NCBI RefSeq assembly: GCF_016405905.1 | Contig: NZ_JAEFCB010000011.1 | Location: 124,001 to 188,000 of the forward strand | Source: Variovorax sp. IB41 | Lineage (GTDB): Bacteria > Pseudomonadota > Gammaproteobacteria > Burkholderiales > Burkholderiaceae_C | Length of the DNA: 64,000 bases | Direction: 5' to 3' | Shown: one piece after another, positions 36,588-46,300 of the stretch | Numbering within the stretch: the stretch's first letter is position 1 | Layout of the letters: every line of letters begins with the position of its first letter | Notes under the pieces: model-generated | Told to the model about the DNA's origin: nothing | The model's database searches: none | What the model saw: only the letters and a program-made list of their open reading frames with translations | Made by a program: the position numbers and the translations under genes

Positions 36588-37993
36588 CCAACCGCTCGCC
36601 ACGACACGCCGCAGCCACCTGCGCCGCGGTGCTGGTGGCCGCGCCCGCCTCGGGGCAGGGCAAGACCACGGTGGCCGCCGCGCTCGCGCGGCTGCATGCG
36701 CGCCAGGGCCGGCGGGTGCGCGCCTTCAAGTGCGGGCCGGACTTTCTCGACCCGCACTGGCTCGCGCTCGCCACCGGCGCGCCGGTGCATTCGCTGGACC
36801 TCTGGATGACGGGCGAGGCCGATTGCCGGGCGCGCCTGCATGCCGCGGCGGCCGAGGCCGACCTCGTGATCGTCGAAGGCGTGATGGGCCTGTTCGACGG
36901 CACGCCGAGCGCGGCCGACCTCGCCGAGCGCTTCGGCTTGCCGGTGCTCGCGGTGATCGATGCGCATGCGATGGCCGGCACCTTCGGGGCGCTGGCCTAT
37001 GGCCTGCAGAACTTCAGGCCCGGCCTGCCGTGGGCCGGCGTGCTGGCCAATCGCGTGGCGAGCGAGCGGCACGCGGGCATGCTGAAGGACGCGTTGCGGG
37101 AGCCTTCGCAATGGATGGGCGCCTTGCTGCGCGACGCGCGGTTCGCGTTGCCCGAGCGCCATCTGGGCCTTGTGGGCGCGGGCGAACTCGACGACGCGAT
37201 GGCACGGCTCGATGCGGCGGCCGATGTACTGGCGGAAACGCCGCTGGGCCAGTTGCCGGTCTCGCAACTGCCGCAGGTGCGCTTCGATGCCGCATCGACG
37301 CAAGATACAGCCGCTACGCAATTGCTGAAGGGCCGCACCATCGCCATCGCGCGCGATGCGGCGTTCTCTTTCATCTATCCCGCCAACCTCGATGTGCTCT
37401 CGGCGCTCGGTGCGCGGCTCGTGTTTTTCTCGCCGCTCGCAGGCGATGCGTTGCCAGCGTGCGATGCGGTCTGGCTGCCGGGCGGCTACCCCGAGCTGCA
37501 TGCCGAGGCCCTGTCGGCGAACGAGCCGATGCGCGCCTCATTGGCCGCGCATGCCGAAGCAGGCAAGCCCATCTGGGCCGAGTGCGGCGGCATGATGGCG
37601 CTGTTCGATGAACTGGCCACGCACGCTGGCGAAGAGCCGCAGCACGTTCACCGCCTCTGGGGCCTGCTCCCCGGCCGCGTGACGATGCAGAAGCGCCTCG
37701 CCGGCCTCGGACCGCAACAGCTTGAACTTGGAAGCCACACCCTGCGCGGCCACACGTTCCACTATTCGCGCTGCGAAACGCCGCTCGCGCCTTCCGCCCA
37801 CACCGCGCGGCCCGGCGCCACGCAGCCCGTCGGCGCGCGCGGCGGCGAGGCCTTCTATGTGCATGGCCCGGTGCGGGCCAGCTATTTCCACGCATGGTTC
37901 GCCTCCAGCCCCGAGGCCACGGCGCGGCTCTTCGGCGCCATGCCGATCGCGCTGGACAACGACGCAGCAAAGGAAGAGATCGATGAGCGTTGA
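36572..37993 (+). CDS. cobB: cobyrinate a,c-diamide synthase
   Basis: ATP-dependent amidation of carboxylates a and c of (hydrogeno)cobyrinic acid using glutamine. 473 aa: P-loop PASGQGKTT at 25-33, FKCGPDFLDPHW, and a triad-type glutaminase domain with Cys338 (AECGGMMALFDEL) and SYFHAWFAS. I take the GTG at 36572, overlapping btuB by 16 nt; later starts remain possible. Confidence 0.9.
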   Translation: MDTAVTNRSPRHAAATCAAVLVAAPASGQGKTTVAAALARLHARQGRRVRAFKCGPDFLDPHWLALATGAPVHSLDLWMTGEADCRARLHAAAAEADLVIVEGVMGLFDGTPSAADLAERFGLPVLAVIDAHAMAGTFGALAYGLQNFRPGLPWAGVLANRVASERHAGMLKDALREPSQWMGALLRDARFALPERHLGLVGAGELDDAMARLDAAADVLAETPLGQLPVSQLPQVRFDAASTQDTAATQLLKGRTIAIARDAAFSFIYPANLDVLSALGARLVFFSPLAGDALPACDAVWLPGGYPELHAEALSANEPMRASLAAHAEAGKPIWAECGGMMALFDELATHAGEEPQHVHRLWGLLPGRVTMQKRLAGLGPQQLELGSHTLRGHTFHYSRCETPLAPSAHTARPGATQPVGARGGEAFYVHGPVRASYFHAWFASSPEATARLFGAMPIALDNDAAKEEIDER

Positions 37994-38558
37994 GCACGAA
38001 TTCATCCTCGGTGGCCAGAAGAGCGGCAAGTCGCGCCGCGCCGAGCAGCGCGCCATCGACTGGCTCGCCGCCGCGCCCGGCACCCACCGTGCCGTGCTGA
38101 TCGCCACCGCCCAGGCTTACGACGACGAGATGCTCGAGCGCATCGTGCGCCACCAGGCCGACCGCGCCGAGCGCGTGCCCGGCATGCGCACCATCGAGGA
38201 GCCGGTCGAACTCGCGCGCGCCATCGTCACGCAGAGCGCGCCCGAGACGCTGGTGGTGGTCGACTGCCTCACGCTCTGGCTCACCAACTTGCTGATGCCG
38301 GCGCGCTGCGAAGCCGCGCGGCCGGTGACGCGCACGCCCGCGGCGCACGCCACCATGCTGCAGATCGCGCTGCGCGAGGCGCGCGGACCGGTGGTGCTGG
38401 TGGGCAATGAAATCGGCCTGGGCGTGATTCCGCTCGGCCGCGAGACGCGCGCCTTCGTCGATGCGCTCGGGCGCCTGAACCAGGACGTGGCCGCCGCCTG
38501 CAGCCGCGTGACGCTGATGGCGGCCGGCCTGCCGCTGAGCCTGAAGGCGCCCGCCTGA
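37983..38558 (+). CDS. cobU: adenosylcobinamide kinase/guanylyltransferase
   Basis: Bifunctional nucleotide-loop enzyme (CobU/CobP) making adenosyl-GDP-cobinamide. 191 aa with P-loop GGQKSGKS at 10-17, VDCLTLWLTNLL and NEIGLGVIP. Its ATG lies inside the end of cobB (11-nt overlap) and its TGA overlaps the next ATG (TGATG). Confidence 0.92.
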   Translation: MSVEHEFILGGQKSGKSRRAEQRAIDWLAAAPGTHRAVLIATAQAYDDEMLERIVRHQADRAERVPGMRTIEEPVELARAIVTQSAPETLVVVDCLTLWLTNLLMPARCEAARPVTRTPAAHATMLQIALREARGPVVLVGNEIGLGVIPLGRETRAFVDALGRLNQDVAAACSRVTLMAAGLPLSLKAPA

Positions 38559-39427
38559 TGAAGCTGCGCCTGCTTTCATCGCTCGCCGTCGCCATCGGCC
38601 TGTCGCTCTGCGCACTCGCGGCGCACGCCTTCGATGTGGTCGACGAACGCGGCACCACCGTGAGCCTGCCGCAGCCGCCGCAGCGCATCGTCTCGCTGTT
38701 GCCGTCGCTCACCGAATCCGTCTGCGCGCTGGGCGCCTGCGAGCGGCTGGTGGGCGTGGACAACTATTCCAACTCGCCGGCCGCGGTGCGCGCGTTGCCG
38801 CAGATGGGCGGCGGCATCGAGCCCAACGTGGAAGCCATCGTCGCGCTCCGGCCCGATGCGGTGCTGCTGGCCAAGTCGTCGCGCGTCACGCAGCGGCTCG
38901 AGGCGCTGGGCCTGAAGGTGCTGGTGCTCGAACCCAAGAGCCATGCCGACGTGCAGCGCGTGCTCGACAAGCTCGACCAGGTGCTGGGCACGCACGAGGC
39001 GCCGCGCGTGTGGCGCGTGATCGATGCGAGCGTCTCGGCGGCGGCGCAGTCGGTGCCCGCGAGCGCGCGCGGCAAGCGCGTGTACTTCGAGGTCAACAGC
39101 ACGCCATATGCGGCGGGCGAGTCGTCGTTCATCGGCGAGACGCTCACGCGGCTGGGCATGAAGAACATCGTGCCGGCCCAACTCGGGCCGTTTCCCAAGC
39201 TCAACCCCGAGTACGTGGTGCGCGCCAATCCCGACCTCATCATGGTCAGCGTGCGCAGCGCGCAGGGGCTGGAGCAGCGGCCCGGCTGGGGCGGCATCCG
39301 CGCGGTGCGGGAAGGGCGCATCTGCCGCTTCGACGCGCTGCAATCCGACGTGCTCGTGCGGCCCGGTCCGCGCATGGACGAGGCCGCGCGCCTGATGGCG
39401 CAGTGCCTGGTGGACAAGGGCCAGTGA
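38558..39427 (+). CDS. btuF: periplasmic corrinoid-binding protein BtuF
   Basis: 289 aa, signal peptide (AHA-F near residue 24) and a class III solute-binding fold: PQRIVSLLPSLTESVCALGA, YFEVNSTPYAAGESSFIGE. It receives corrinoid from BtuB for BtuCD. Overlaps cobU by 1 nt and btuC by 4 nt (GTGA). Confidence 0.9.
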   Translation: MKLRLLSSLAVAIGLSLCALAAHAFDVVDERGTTVSLPQPPQRIVSLLPSLTESVCALGACERLVGVDNYSNSPAAVRALPQMGGGIEPNVEAIVALRPDAVLLAKSSRVTQRLEALGLKVLVLEPKSHADVQRVLDKLDQVLGTHEAPRVWRVIDASVSAAAQSVPASARGKRVYFEVNSTPYAAGESSFIGETLTRLGMKNIVPAQLGPFPKLNPEYVVRANPDLIMVSVRSAQGLEQRPGWGGIRAVREGRICRFDALQSDVLVRPGPRMDEAARLMAQCLVDKGQ

Positions 39428-40461
39428 ACGCCGCGCACAAGCAAATGCACATGCACACCGCGCACCTGCGCCGCGTGGTGGTTTTCGGCACGGCACTGCT
39501 GGTGCTGGGCGTCGCGCTGCTGCTGTTCGGCCTGGGCATCGGCAGCACGGGCTTCGAGAGCCTGCTGGCCGCGCGGCACGACCCGGTGGCGCTGCAGATC
39601 GTGTGGGACATCCGCCTGCCGCGCACGCTCGGCGCGTGGCTCGCGGGCGCGCTGCTCGGCCTGGCGGGCGCGGTGGCGCAGGGGCTGTTTCGCAATCCGC
39701 TGGCCGATCCCTATCTGCTGGGCAGCGCCTCCGGCGCCTCGCTGGGCGTGGCGGTGGCGCTGATGCTGTTCGGGGGCTCCGCCGCGAGCACGCAATGGGT
39801 GATGCGCCTCGGGCTCACGGGCGCGGCCTTCGTCGGCGCGGTGCTCGCGGTGCTGCTCACGCTCACGCTCGCGCGCGGCGTGCAGCAGACGCTGCGGCTC
39901 CTGCTTGCGGGCGTGATCGTTGGCGTGGTGCTCGGCGCCGCGAAGGACCTGATCACTATCGCCTCGGCCGACATCCTGCAGGCCATCCAGGGCTTCATTC
40001 TCGGCAGCACCGGCCTCGTCGGCTGGAGCGCCTGCGCGGTGATGGGCGCGGTGTGCGCGGTGTGCCTGCTGGCCGCATGGGCGCTCGCGCCGGTGCTCGA
40101 CGGCTTGGCGCTCGGCGAGGCGACCGCGCGCAGCCTCGGCCTGCCGCTCGGCGCGATGCGCGCCGCGCTGGTCGTGGTGCTCGCGCTGGCCACCGGCGCG
40201 GCCGTGGCGCAGACCGGCCTGATCGCGTTCGTCGGCCTTGCGGCGCCGCACCTCGTGCGTTCGGTGGTCAAGACCACGCATGCGCGGCTGATCGTGCTCG
40301 CGGCGCTGATGGGCGGCTTGCTGCTGATGGCGGCCGACCTGCTGGCGCGCTGGCTGATCGCACCGCAAGAATTGCCGGTGGGCGTGCTGACTGCGGTGCT
40401 CGGCGGCAGCTACCTGCTGTGGCTCATGCATCGCCGCAGCGCGCGTGGAGGTTTGTCATGA
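39424..40461 (+). CDS. btuC: corrinoid ABC transporter permease BtuC
   Basis: 345-aa FecCD/BtuC-family permease, around ten hydrophobic segments; hallmarks RLPRTLGAWLAGALLGLAGA, NPLADPYLLGSASGA and FVGLAAPHLVR. The GTG at 39424 overlaps the btuF stop; ATGs at 39445 and 39451 are alternatives. Confidence 0.9.
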   Translation: MNAAHKQMHMHTAHLRRVVVFGTALLVLGVALLLFGLGIGSTGFESLLAARHDPVALQIVWDIRLPRTLGAWLAGALLGLAGAVAQGLFRNPLADPYLLGSASGASLGVAVALMLFGGSAASTQWVMRLGLTGAAFVGAVLAVLLTLTLARGVQQTLRLLLAGVIVGVVLGAAKDLITIASADILQAIQGFILGSTGLVGWSACAVMGAVCAVCLLAAWALAPVLDGLALGEATARSLGLPLGAMRAALVVVLALATGAAVAQTGLIAFVGLAAPHLVRSVVKTTHARLIVLAALMGGLLLMAADLLARWLIAPQELPVGVLTAVLGGSYLLWLMHRRSARGGLS

Positions 40462-41231
40462 GCGGCCCCGCCATCGAAGCGCGCCGCATCAGCGCCACGC
40501 TCGGCACGACCGAAGTGCTGCACGGCATCGATCTTGAACTTTCATCCGCGCGCTGGACCAGCATCGTCGGCCCGAACGGCGCGGGCAAGTCCACGCTGCT
40601 CAAGGCGCTCGCCGGCCTGCTCGCGCACCGCGGAGAAGTGCGGCTCTTCGGCGAGGCGGAGGGCAAGATCCCGGCCCGCATCCGCGCGCAGCGCCTGTCC
40701 TGGCTCGGCCAGAGCGGCACGGGCGAGGCGAGCGCCGACGACCTGATGGTCTACGACGTCGCGATGCTCGGCCGCCTGCCGCACCAGCGCTGGCTCGCCG
40801 CGCCGAGCGCCGCCGACCGCGATGCGGTGGAGCAGGCCCTGCGCAGCACGCAGGCCTGGGACTGGCGCGACCGCCCGCTCGGCCAGCTCTCGGGCGGTGA
40901 GCGCCAGCGCGTGCTGCTGGCCCGCGCGCTCGCGGTCCAGGCCCAGGTGCTGCTGATGGACGAGCCGCTCGCCAACCTCGACCCGCCGCACCAGGCCGAC
41001 TGGATGCAGACCGCCCGCACGCTCGTGGCCGAGGGCCGCACCGTGGTCAGCGTGCTGCACGAACTGCCCATGGCGCTGGCCGCCGACGAAATGGTCGTGA
41101 TGGACAGGGGCCGCGTGGTGCACCACGGCGGCTGCGACGACCCGGCCACCCACACCGCGCTCGAACAGGTGTTCGACCACCGCATCCGCGTGCACCGCGT
41201 GGCGGACCAGTGGATCGCGCTGCCGAAATAA
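40458..41231 (+). CDS. btuD: corrinoid ABC transporter ATPase BtuD
   Basis: 257 aa. Walker A GPNGAGKST at 38-46, signature LSGGERQRVLLARAL, Walker B VLLMDEPLANLDPPH, H-loop VLHEL. Completes the BtuFCD importer; start overlaps btuC by 4 nt (ATGA). Confidence 0.92.
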   Translation: MSGPAIEARRISATLGTTEVLHGIDLELSSARWTSIVGPNGAGKSTLLKALAGLLAHRGEVRLFGEAEGKIPARIRAQRLSWLGQSGTGEASADDLMVYDVAMLGRLPHQRWLAAPSAADRDAVEQALRSTQAWDWRDRPLGQLSGGERQRVLLARALAVQAQVLLMDEPLANLDPPHQADWMQTARTLVAEGRTVVSVLHELPMALAADEMVVMDRGRVVHHGGCDDPATHTALEQVFDHRIRVHRVADQWIALPK

Positions 41232-41242
41232 GGAACACACAC

Positions 41243-41812
41243 ATGCAGATCGAAACTCCCCCCAGCGCAAAGCCCTACGAAAAGCCCGAGGGCGAACGCC
41301 GCGGCATCGTCATCGTCAACACCGGCGACGGCAAGGGCAAGAGCACGGCGGCCTTCGGCCTCGCGCTGCGCGCCCACGGCCGCGGCAAGGCCGTGAAGAT
41401 CTATCAGTTCATGAAGGTGCCTTCGGCGCGCTTCGGCGAGCACCGCATGTTCGAGCAGATCGGCATCCCGATCGAAGGACTCGGCGACGGCTTCAGCTGG
41501 AAGAGCCAGGACCTCGAACGCTCGGGGCAGCTTGCGCGGGACGGCTGGGAGAAGGCGAAGGCGGCGATCCTCTCGGGCGAATTCTTCCTCGTGGTGCTCG
41601 ACGAGATCACCTATCCGCTGATCTACGGCTGGCTGCCGCTCGAAGGCGTGCTCCAGACGCTGCGCGCGCGGCCCAGGCACGTGCATGTGGCGCTGACCGG
41701 CCGGCGCTGCCCGCCCGAGATCATCGAGCTGGCCGATACGGTGACCGAGATGACGATGGTCAAGCACGCGTTCAAGGCCGGCATTCCGGCGCAGCGCGGC
41801 ATCGAGGACTGA
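41243..41812 (+). CDS. cobO: corrinoid adenosyltransferase, CobA/CobO type
   Basis: It transfers the adenosyl group of ATP to reduced corrinoids. 189 aa with P-loop GDGKGKST at 28-35 and VVLDEITYPLIYGWL. An AGGAA precedes the ATG at 41243, 11 nt after btuD. Confidence 0.93.
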   Translation: MQIETPPSAKPYEKPEGERRGIVIVNTGDGKGKSTAAFGLALRAHGRGKAVKIYQFMKVPSARFGEHRMFEQIGIPIEGLGDGFSWKSQDLERSGQLARDGWEKAKAAILSGEFFLVVLDEITYPLIYGWLPLEGVLQTLRARPRHVHVALTGRRCPPEIIELADTVTEMTMVKHAFKAGIPAQRGIED

Positions 41813-41817
41813 GCGCG

Positions 41818-42513
41818 ATGGCGCAGCAGCAGCACGCCTTCGCGGACGACGAGGCGAGGGCGGTGTACCGCGCCATCCGCGAGCGGCGCGACATGCGGCA
41901 CTTTGCAGGCGGCGAGGTCGCGCCCGAAGTGCTGCGGCGGTTGCTCGAAGCGGCGCACCAGGCGCCCAGCGTCGGCTTCATGCAGCCGTGGCGCTTCATC
42001 CGCATTCGCGGCGCCGCGTTGCGGCAGCGCATGCACGACGCGGTCGAGCGCGAACGCGTGCTCACGGCGCGGGCGCTCGGCGAGCGCGAAGACGAATTCA
42101 TGCGCCTGAAGGTGCAGGGCCTCCTCGATGCGGCCGAGGTGCTGGCCGTGTCGCTCGCGGACGATCGCGACCGTCATGTGTTCGGCCGCCGCACGCTGCC
42201 GCAGATGGACCTGGCCTCGGCCTCCTGCGCGATCCAGAACCTCTGGCTCGCGGCGCGCGCCGAAGGGCTGGGCATGGGGTGGGTGTCGCTGTTCGATCCG
42301 GTCGAATTGAGCGCCTTGCTCGGCCTGCCCGAAGGCGCCGAGCCCATCGCGCTGTTGTGCCTCGGCCCGGTGCACGATTTCTACGAAGAGCCGATGCTGC
42401 AGCGCGAACGCTGGGCCCGGCGCGAGCCGCTCTCGGCGTTGGTGTTCGACGAATGCTGGGGCCAGCCGTCGGACCTGTTTTCTTCCGCCCCCACCGCCGT
42501 GGAACCCGCCTGA
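41818..42513 (+). CDS. bluB: 5,6-dimethylbenzimidazole synthase BluB
   Basis: Oxygen-dependent conversion of FMNH2 to dimethylbenzimidazole, the lower ligand of B12. 231-aa nitroreductase fold: RRDMRHFAGGEV, AAHQAPSVGFMQPWRFI and LGMGWVSLFDP are BluB-specific. Five nt after cobO; its TGA overlaps the next ATG. Confidence 0.92.
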   Translation: MAQQQHAFADDEARAVYRAIRERRDMRHFAGGEVAPEVLRRLLEAAHQAPSVGFMQPWRFIRIRGAALRQRMHDAVERERVLTARALGEREDEFMRLKVQGLLDAAEVLAVSLADDRDRHVFGRRTLPQMDLASASCAIQNLWLAARAEGLGMGWVSLFDPVELSALLGLPEGAEPIALLCLGPVHDFYEEPMLQRERWARREPLSALVFDECWGQPSDLFSSAPTAVEPA

Positions 42514-42986
42514 TGCTGGCCTTCGATACCGTCCTCTTCGAACTCGCGCGCCTGTTCCTCTGGCCCGTGACGCTCGGCGTGCTGCTGTCCTTCGTCTACG
42601 CGGTGTATTGCCTCGGCGCCTTCGGCATCGAATACCTGCAGCGCCGCCGCGACCCGTCGCGCGCATTGGTGCTGCAGCGCCACCTCGGCGCGAGCCAGGA
42701 GCAGATGGAGCTGGTGGTGCTCAAGCACCTCGAAGGCGTGCGCCTGTGCAGCCGCGTGGCGCCGATGCTCGGGCTGATCGCCACGATGATCCCGATGGGG
42801 CCGGCGCTGGTCGCCGTCGCGTCGGGCGAGTCGCAGGGCGTGGCGCAGAGCCTCGCGCCCGCGTTCGCCGCGGTGATCGTGGCGCTCGCCTCGGCCTCGA
42901 TCACCTTCGTGGTCTACACCGTGCGCCGCCGCTGGCTGATGCGCGAACTGGTGACGGTGCTCGATGCGCGGGACCGCTTGTCATGA
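42513..42986 (+). CDS. MotA/TolQ/ExbB-like proton channel protein
   Basis: 157 aa with three hydrophobic segments (about 8-36, 85-108, 112-132) in the TolQ/ExbB pattern; RLCSRVAPMLGLIATMIPMG corresponds to the conserved GLLGTVxG region. Overlaps bluB by 1 nt and the DUF2149 gene by 4 nt. With DUF2149 it should form a pmf-driven stator; its partner is probably the anchored CobN-like protein two genes down, not TonB, for which no gene is seen here. Confidence 0.82.
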   Translation: MLAFDTVLFELARLFLWPVTLGVLLSFVYAVYCLGAFGIEYLQRRRDPSRALVLQRHLGASQEQMELVVLKHLEGVRLCSRVAPMLGLIATMIPMGPALVAVASGESQGVAQSLAPAFAAVIVALASASITFVVYTVRRRWLMRELVTVLDARDRLS

Positions 42987-43339
42987 GCCGGCGCCAGTTC
43001 TCGATCTTGAGCAGCCTGGATGCCGACGACGACGACCCGGTGCTCTCGACCATCAACCTGATCGACGTGTTCATGGTGGTGATCGGCATGCTGATGATCG
43101 CGGTCATCAACAACCCGATGAACCCGTTTGCGCAGGACAAGGTCACGGTCATCCGCAACGAAGGCAAGCCTGACATGGAGATCATCACGCGCGAAGGGCA
43201 GAAGATCACGCGCTTCAAGGCCAGCGGCGCGACGGGGCAGGGCGACGGCGAGAAGGCTGGTACGGCGTGGCGGCTGAAGGACGGCACGATGGTCTATGTG
43301 CCGGCGGATGCGGTGCCTGCGGCGCAGGACGGGAAGTGA
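42983..43339 (+). CDS. DUF2149 protein, ExbD/TolR-like
   Basis: 118 aa: short acidic cytoplasmic start (DADDDD), one transmembrane helix INLIDVFMVVIGMLMIAVI (24-42) with Asp28 where ExbD/TolR carry the proton-coupling aspartate, then a periplasmic domain. Matches DUF2149. Overlaps TolQ-like and cobN genes (ATGA, GTGA), so the three are tightly coupled. Confidence 0.8.
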   Translation: MSRRQFSILSSLDADDDDPVLSTINLIDVFMVVIGMLMIAVINNPMNPFAQDKVTVIRNEGKPDMEIITREGQKITRFKASGATGQGDGEKAGTAWRLKDGTMVYVPADAVPAAQDGK

Positions 43340-46300
43340 CGCGCGTCTTCGTCTGGCTCGTGTTGATGGCGCTGGCGTTCTGCGCGCAAGCCGAGCCGGA
43401 CGAACCTTCGCGCATCGTGGTGCTGAGCACGTCGCTGGTGTCGCCGGCGCGCGTGGTGCGGCTGCAGGAAGCGGCGCACGAGGTGGGGCTGCCGCTGCAG
43501 GTGGTGTCGGCCGCCAAGGATTCGCCCGAAGCGCTCGCCGCGGCGCTTGACGGCGCGCGGCTGCTGGTGATCGACGCGCCGCACATCAGCGTGGCGCAAG
43601 CCGCGGCGGCGCGCTTCGGCGATGTGATTTCGCGCAGTGCCATTCCTTATGTGCTGGTCGGCGAATTCGCGCTCGTCGCGAAAGAGCAGGCCTCCAGTGC
43701 AGCGCCCCTCGCGGCCGAGCGCGGCGTCGATGCGGTCTGGGCACAGCGGTTGCGCGAGTACTGGCGGTTCGCCGGTACGGCCAACCTGAAGTCGGCGATG
43801 AAAGCGCTCGCGCAGATCGACGACGTCAACGGACTGCCGCCCCCCGTGCCGACGCCGCTCTTGGGCTTCTATCACCCGCGCTGGCCGCGCATCGAGAGCG
43901 ACATCGCAGCGGTGGACCGGCTGGCGGGCACTGGTGGAACCGTCGCCATCGCCATCAACAGCGCCACCGTGACGGGCGACGACACCGGCTGGCTCGACGC
44001 GCTGCTCGCCGCGCTCGAACGGCGCGGCCTGCGCGCCTACGCCTTCTACGGCCCGCGCCAGCAGAAGGACCTGTTCTTTCGCATGACGCACGCGACCCAC
44101 GCAGCCGGCGCGGACGAGCACCGCGTGGCCGATGTGATCGTCAACGCCGCGCTGGTCTTCACGCCCAACGAGCGCAAGGCCGAGCTGGAGCGCATCGGCG
44201 TGCCGGTGCTGCAGACGCTGCCATCGCTCGCGATGGACGCCGCGCAGTGGGCCGCCAGCAAGGACGGCCTCGCGCAGACCGACATCGCCTCGTACTACAG
44301 CCCGAGCGAACTGGCCGGCATGACCGACCCGATGCTCGTGAGCGCGCGCGATGCCGCCAGCGGCACGCTGCAGCCGCTGCCTGCGCAGATCGATGCGGTG
44401 GCCGGCAAAGCGGCCGCGCTGCTGCGCCTGCAGCGCACGCCGCCCGCGGACCGGCGCGTCGCGATGCTGGTCTACAACTACCCGCCGGGCGAGGCGAATT
44501 TCGGTGCGTCGTTTCTCAACGTGCCGCGCAGCGTGAGCAACATGCTCGCGGCGATGCAGTCGGCGGGCTACCGCACCGAGATACCCGGCGCGGACGCGCT
44601 CATCGCGCAGGTGCAGGCAACGATGAAGGCGTACTACCCGGTCGATGGCGGCGATGCGTTGCAGCCGCTGCTCGGCAAGGGGCTGGCCGATTCGCTGCCG
44701 CTCGCGCGCTATGTCGCGTGGTTTCGCTCATTGCCTGCCGAGACGCAGCGCCGCATCGAGACCTACTGGGGACCGCCCGAGAAATCGACCATGCTGCGGC
44801 CCGTCGCGGGCGAACCAGCTTTCATCATTCCGCGCGTGCAGTTCGGCAATGTCGTCGTGCTGCGCCAGCCGCCGCGTTTCGAGCCGGGGACGCAGGTGAT
44901 CGGCAAAGCGGAGCAGGTCTACCACCGCTCGGCCATTCCGCTGAGCCACGGCTATCTGGCGACGTACCTCTGGCTGCGCACGCAGTTCGGTGCGAGCGCG
45001 GTCGTGCATGTGGGCACGCACGGCACGGTCGAATGGTCGGCCGGCAAGGAGCGCGGGCTCTCGGTGCAGGACGATCCGCTGCTGGCGCTCGGCGACCTGC
45101 CCAACGTCTACCCGTACATCATGGACAACCTCGGCGAAGCCACCACTGCGAAGCGCCGCGGCCGCGCGACGATGGTGAGCCATTCGACACCGATGTTCGC
45201 GCCCGCGGGCTTTCGCCCCGGCGTGCAAGCGATGCACGAGCGCATGCACGACTGGGAAACGCTGTCGCCCGGGCCGGTGAAGCGCGCGATGGAAAAGCAG
45301 CTCGCGGCGGAGTTCGTCGAACAGCGCTACGACCGCGACCTGAAATGGACGCCTGCACGGATTCGCGCCGACTTCGCGGGCTTCATCGCGGTGCTGCATC
45401 CGTACCTCGATGAACTCGCGCAGACCGCGCAGCCGCTGGGCCTTGCGACCTTCGGGCAGGCGCCCGATGCCGAGCGGCGGCGCATGACGATCCTGCAGAT
45501 CCTCGGCAAGCCCTTGGCCGAAGCGTTGGGCGAAGACGTCGACGAGGCCTTCCTGATCGATGCGAAGAACATCGCGGCTTCGCGCCTCGCACGATGGGTC
45601 GAGGTGGCGGTCAAGGACGCCGATGCCGCGAGCGCAATGGGCGCGGATGCCAAGGCGCTGCGAACCATGGCCCTGCGCGCGCAAAAGATCGACACCGCGC
45701 TCGCTAACAACGAAGAAATCGAAGGCCTGCTCACCGCGCTCGACGGCCGCTACCTCAAGGCCAGCTACGGCGGCGACCCGGTGCGCAACCCCGACAGCCT
45801 GCCGGCCGGCCGCAACCTCTACGGCTTCGACCCGAGCCGCGTGCCGACGCGCGCCGCGTGGGACATCGGCGTCGCTGCGATGGACGCGTGGATCGCCGAG
45901 CACGCCAAGGCCCATGCCGGCAAGCCGCCAGAAAAAATCGCCTTCACCCTCTGGGCCGGCGAGGCCTCGCGCCACCAGGGCGTGCTGGAGAGCCAGGCCT
46001 TCTACGCCATGGGCGTGAAGCCGCGCTGGGACGAGGCGGGGCGCATCGCCGGCATCGAGGTCCTGCCCGCATCGGTGCTGAAGCGGCCGCGCATGGATGT
46101 GCTGGTCAGCGTCACGGGCTCGTACCGCGACCAGTTCCCGAACGTGATGCGCTGGCTCGACGAGGCGGTGCAGCAGGTCGCGGCGCTGGACGAACCGGGC
46201 AATGCGGTCGCGCAGCACAGCGCGGCGCTGGCCCGCAAGCTGCGCGCGGAAGGCGCCACGCCGGCCGAGGCCAGGCGCTGGTCGACCGCGCGCGTGTTCT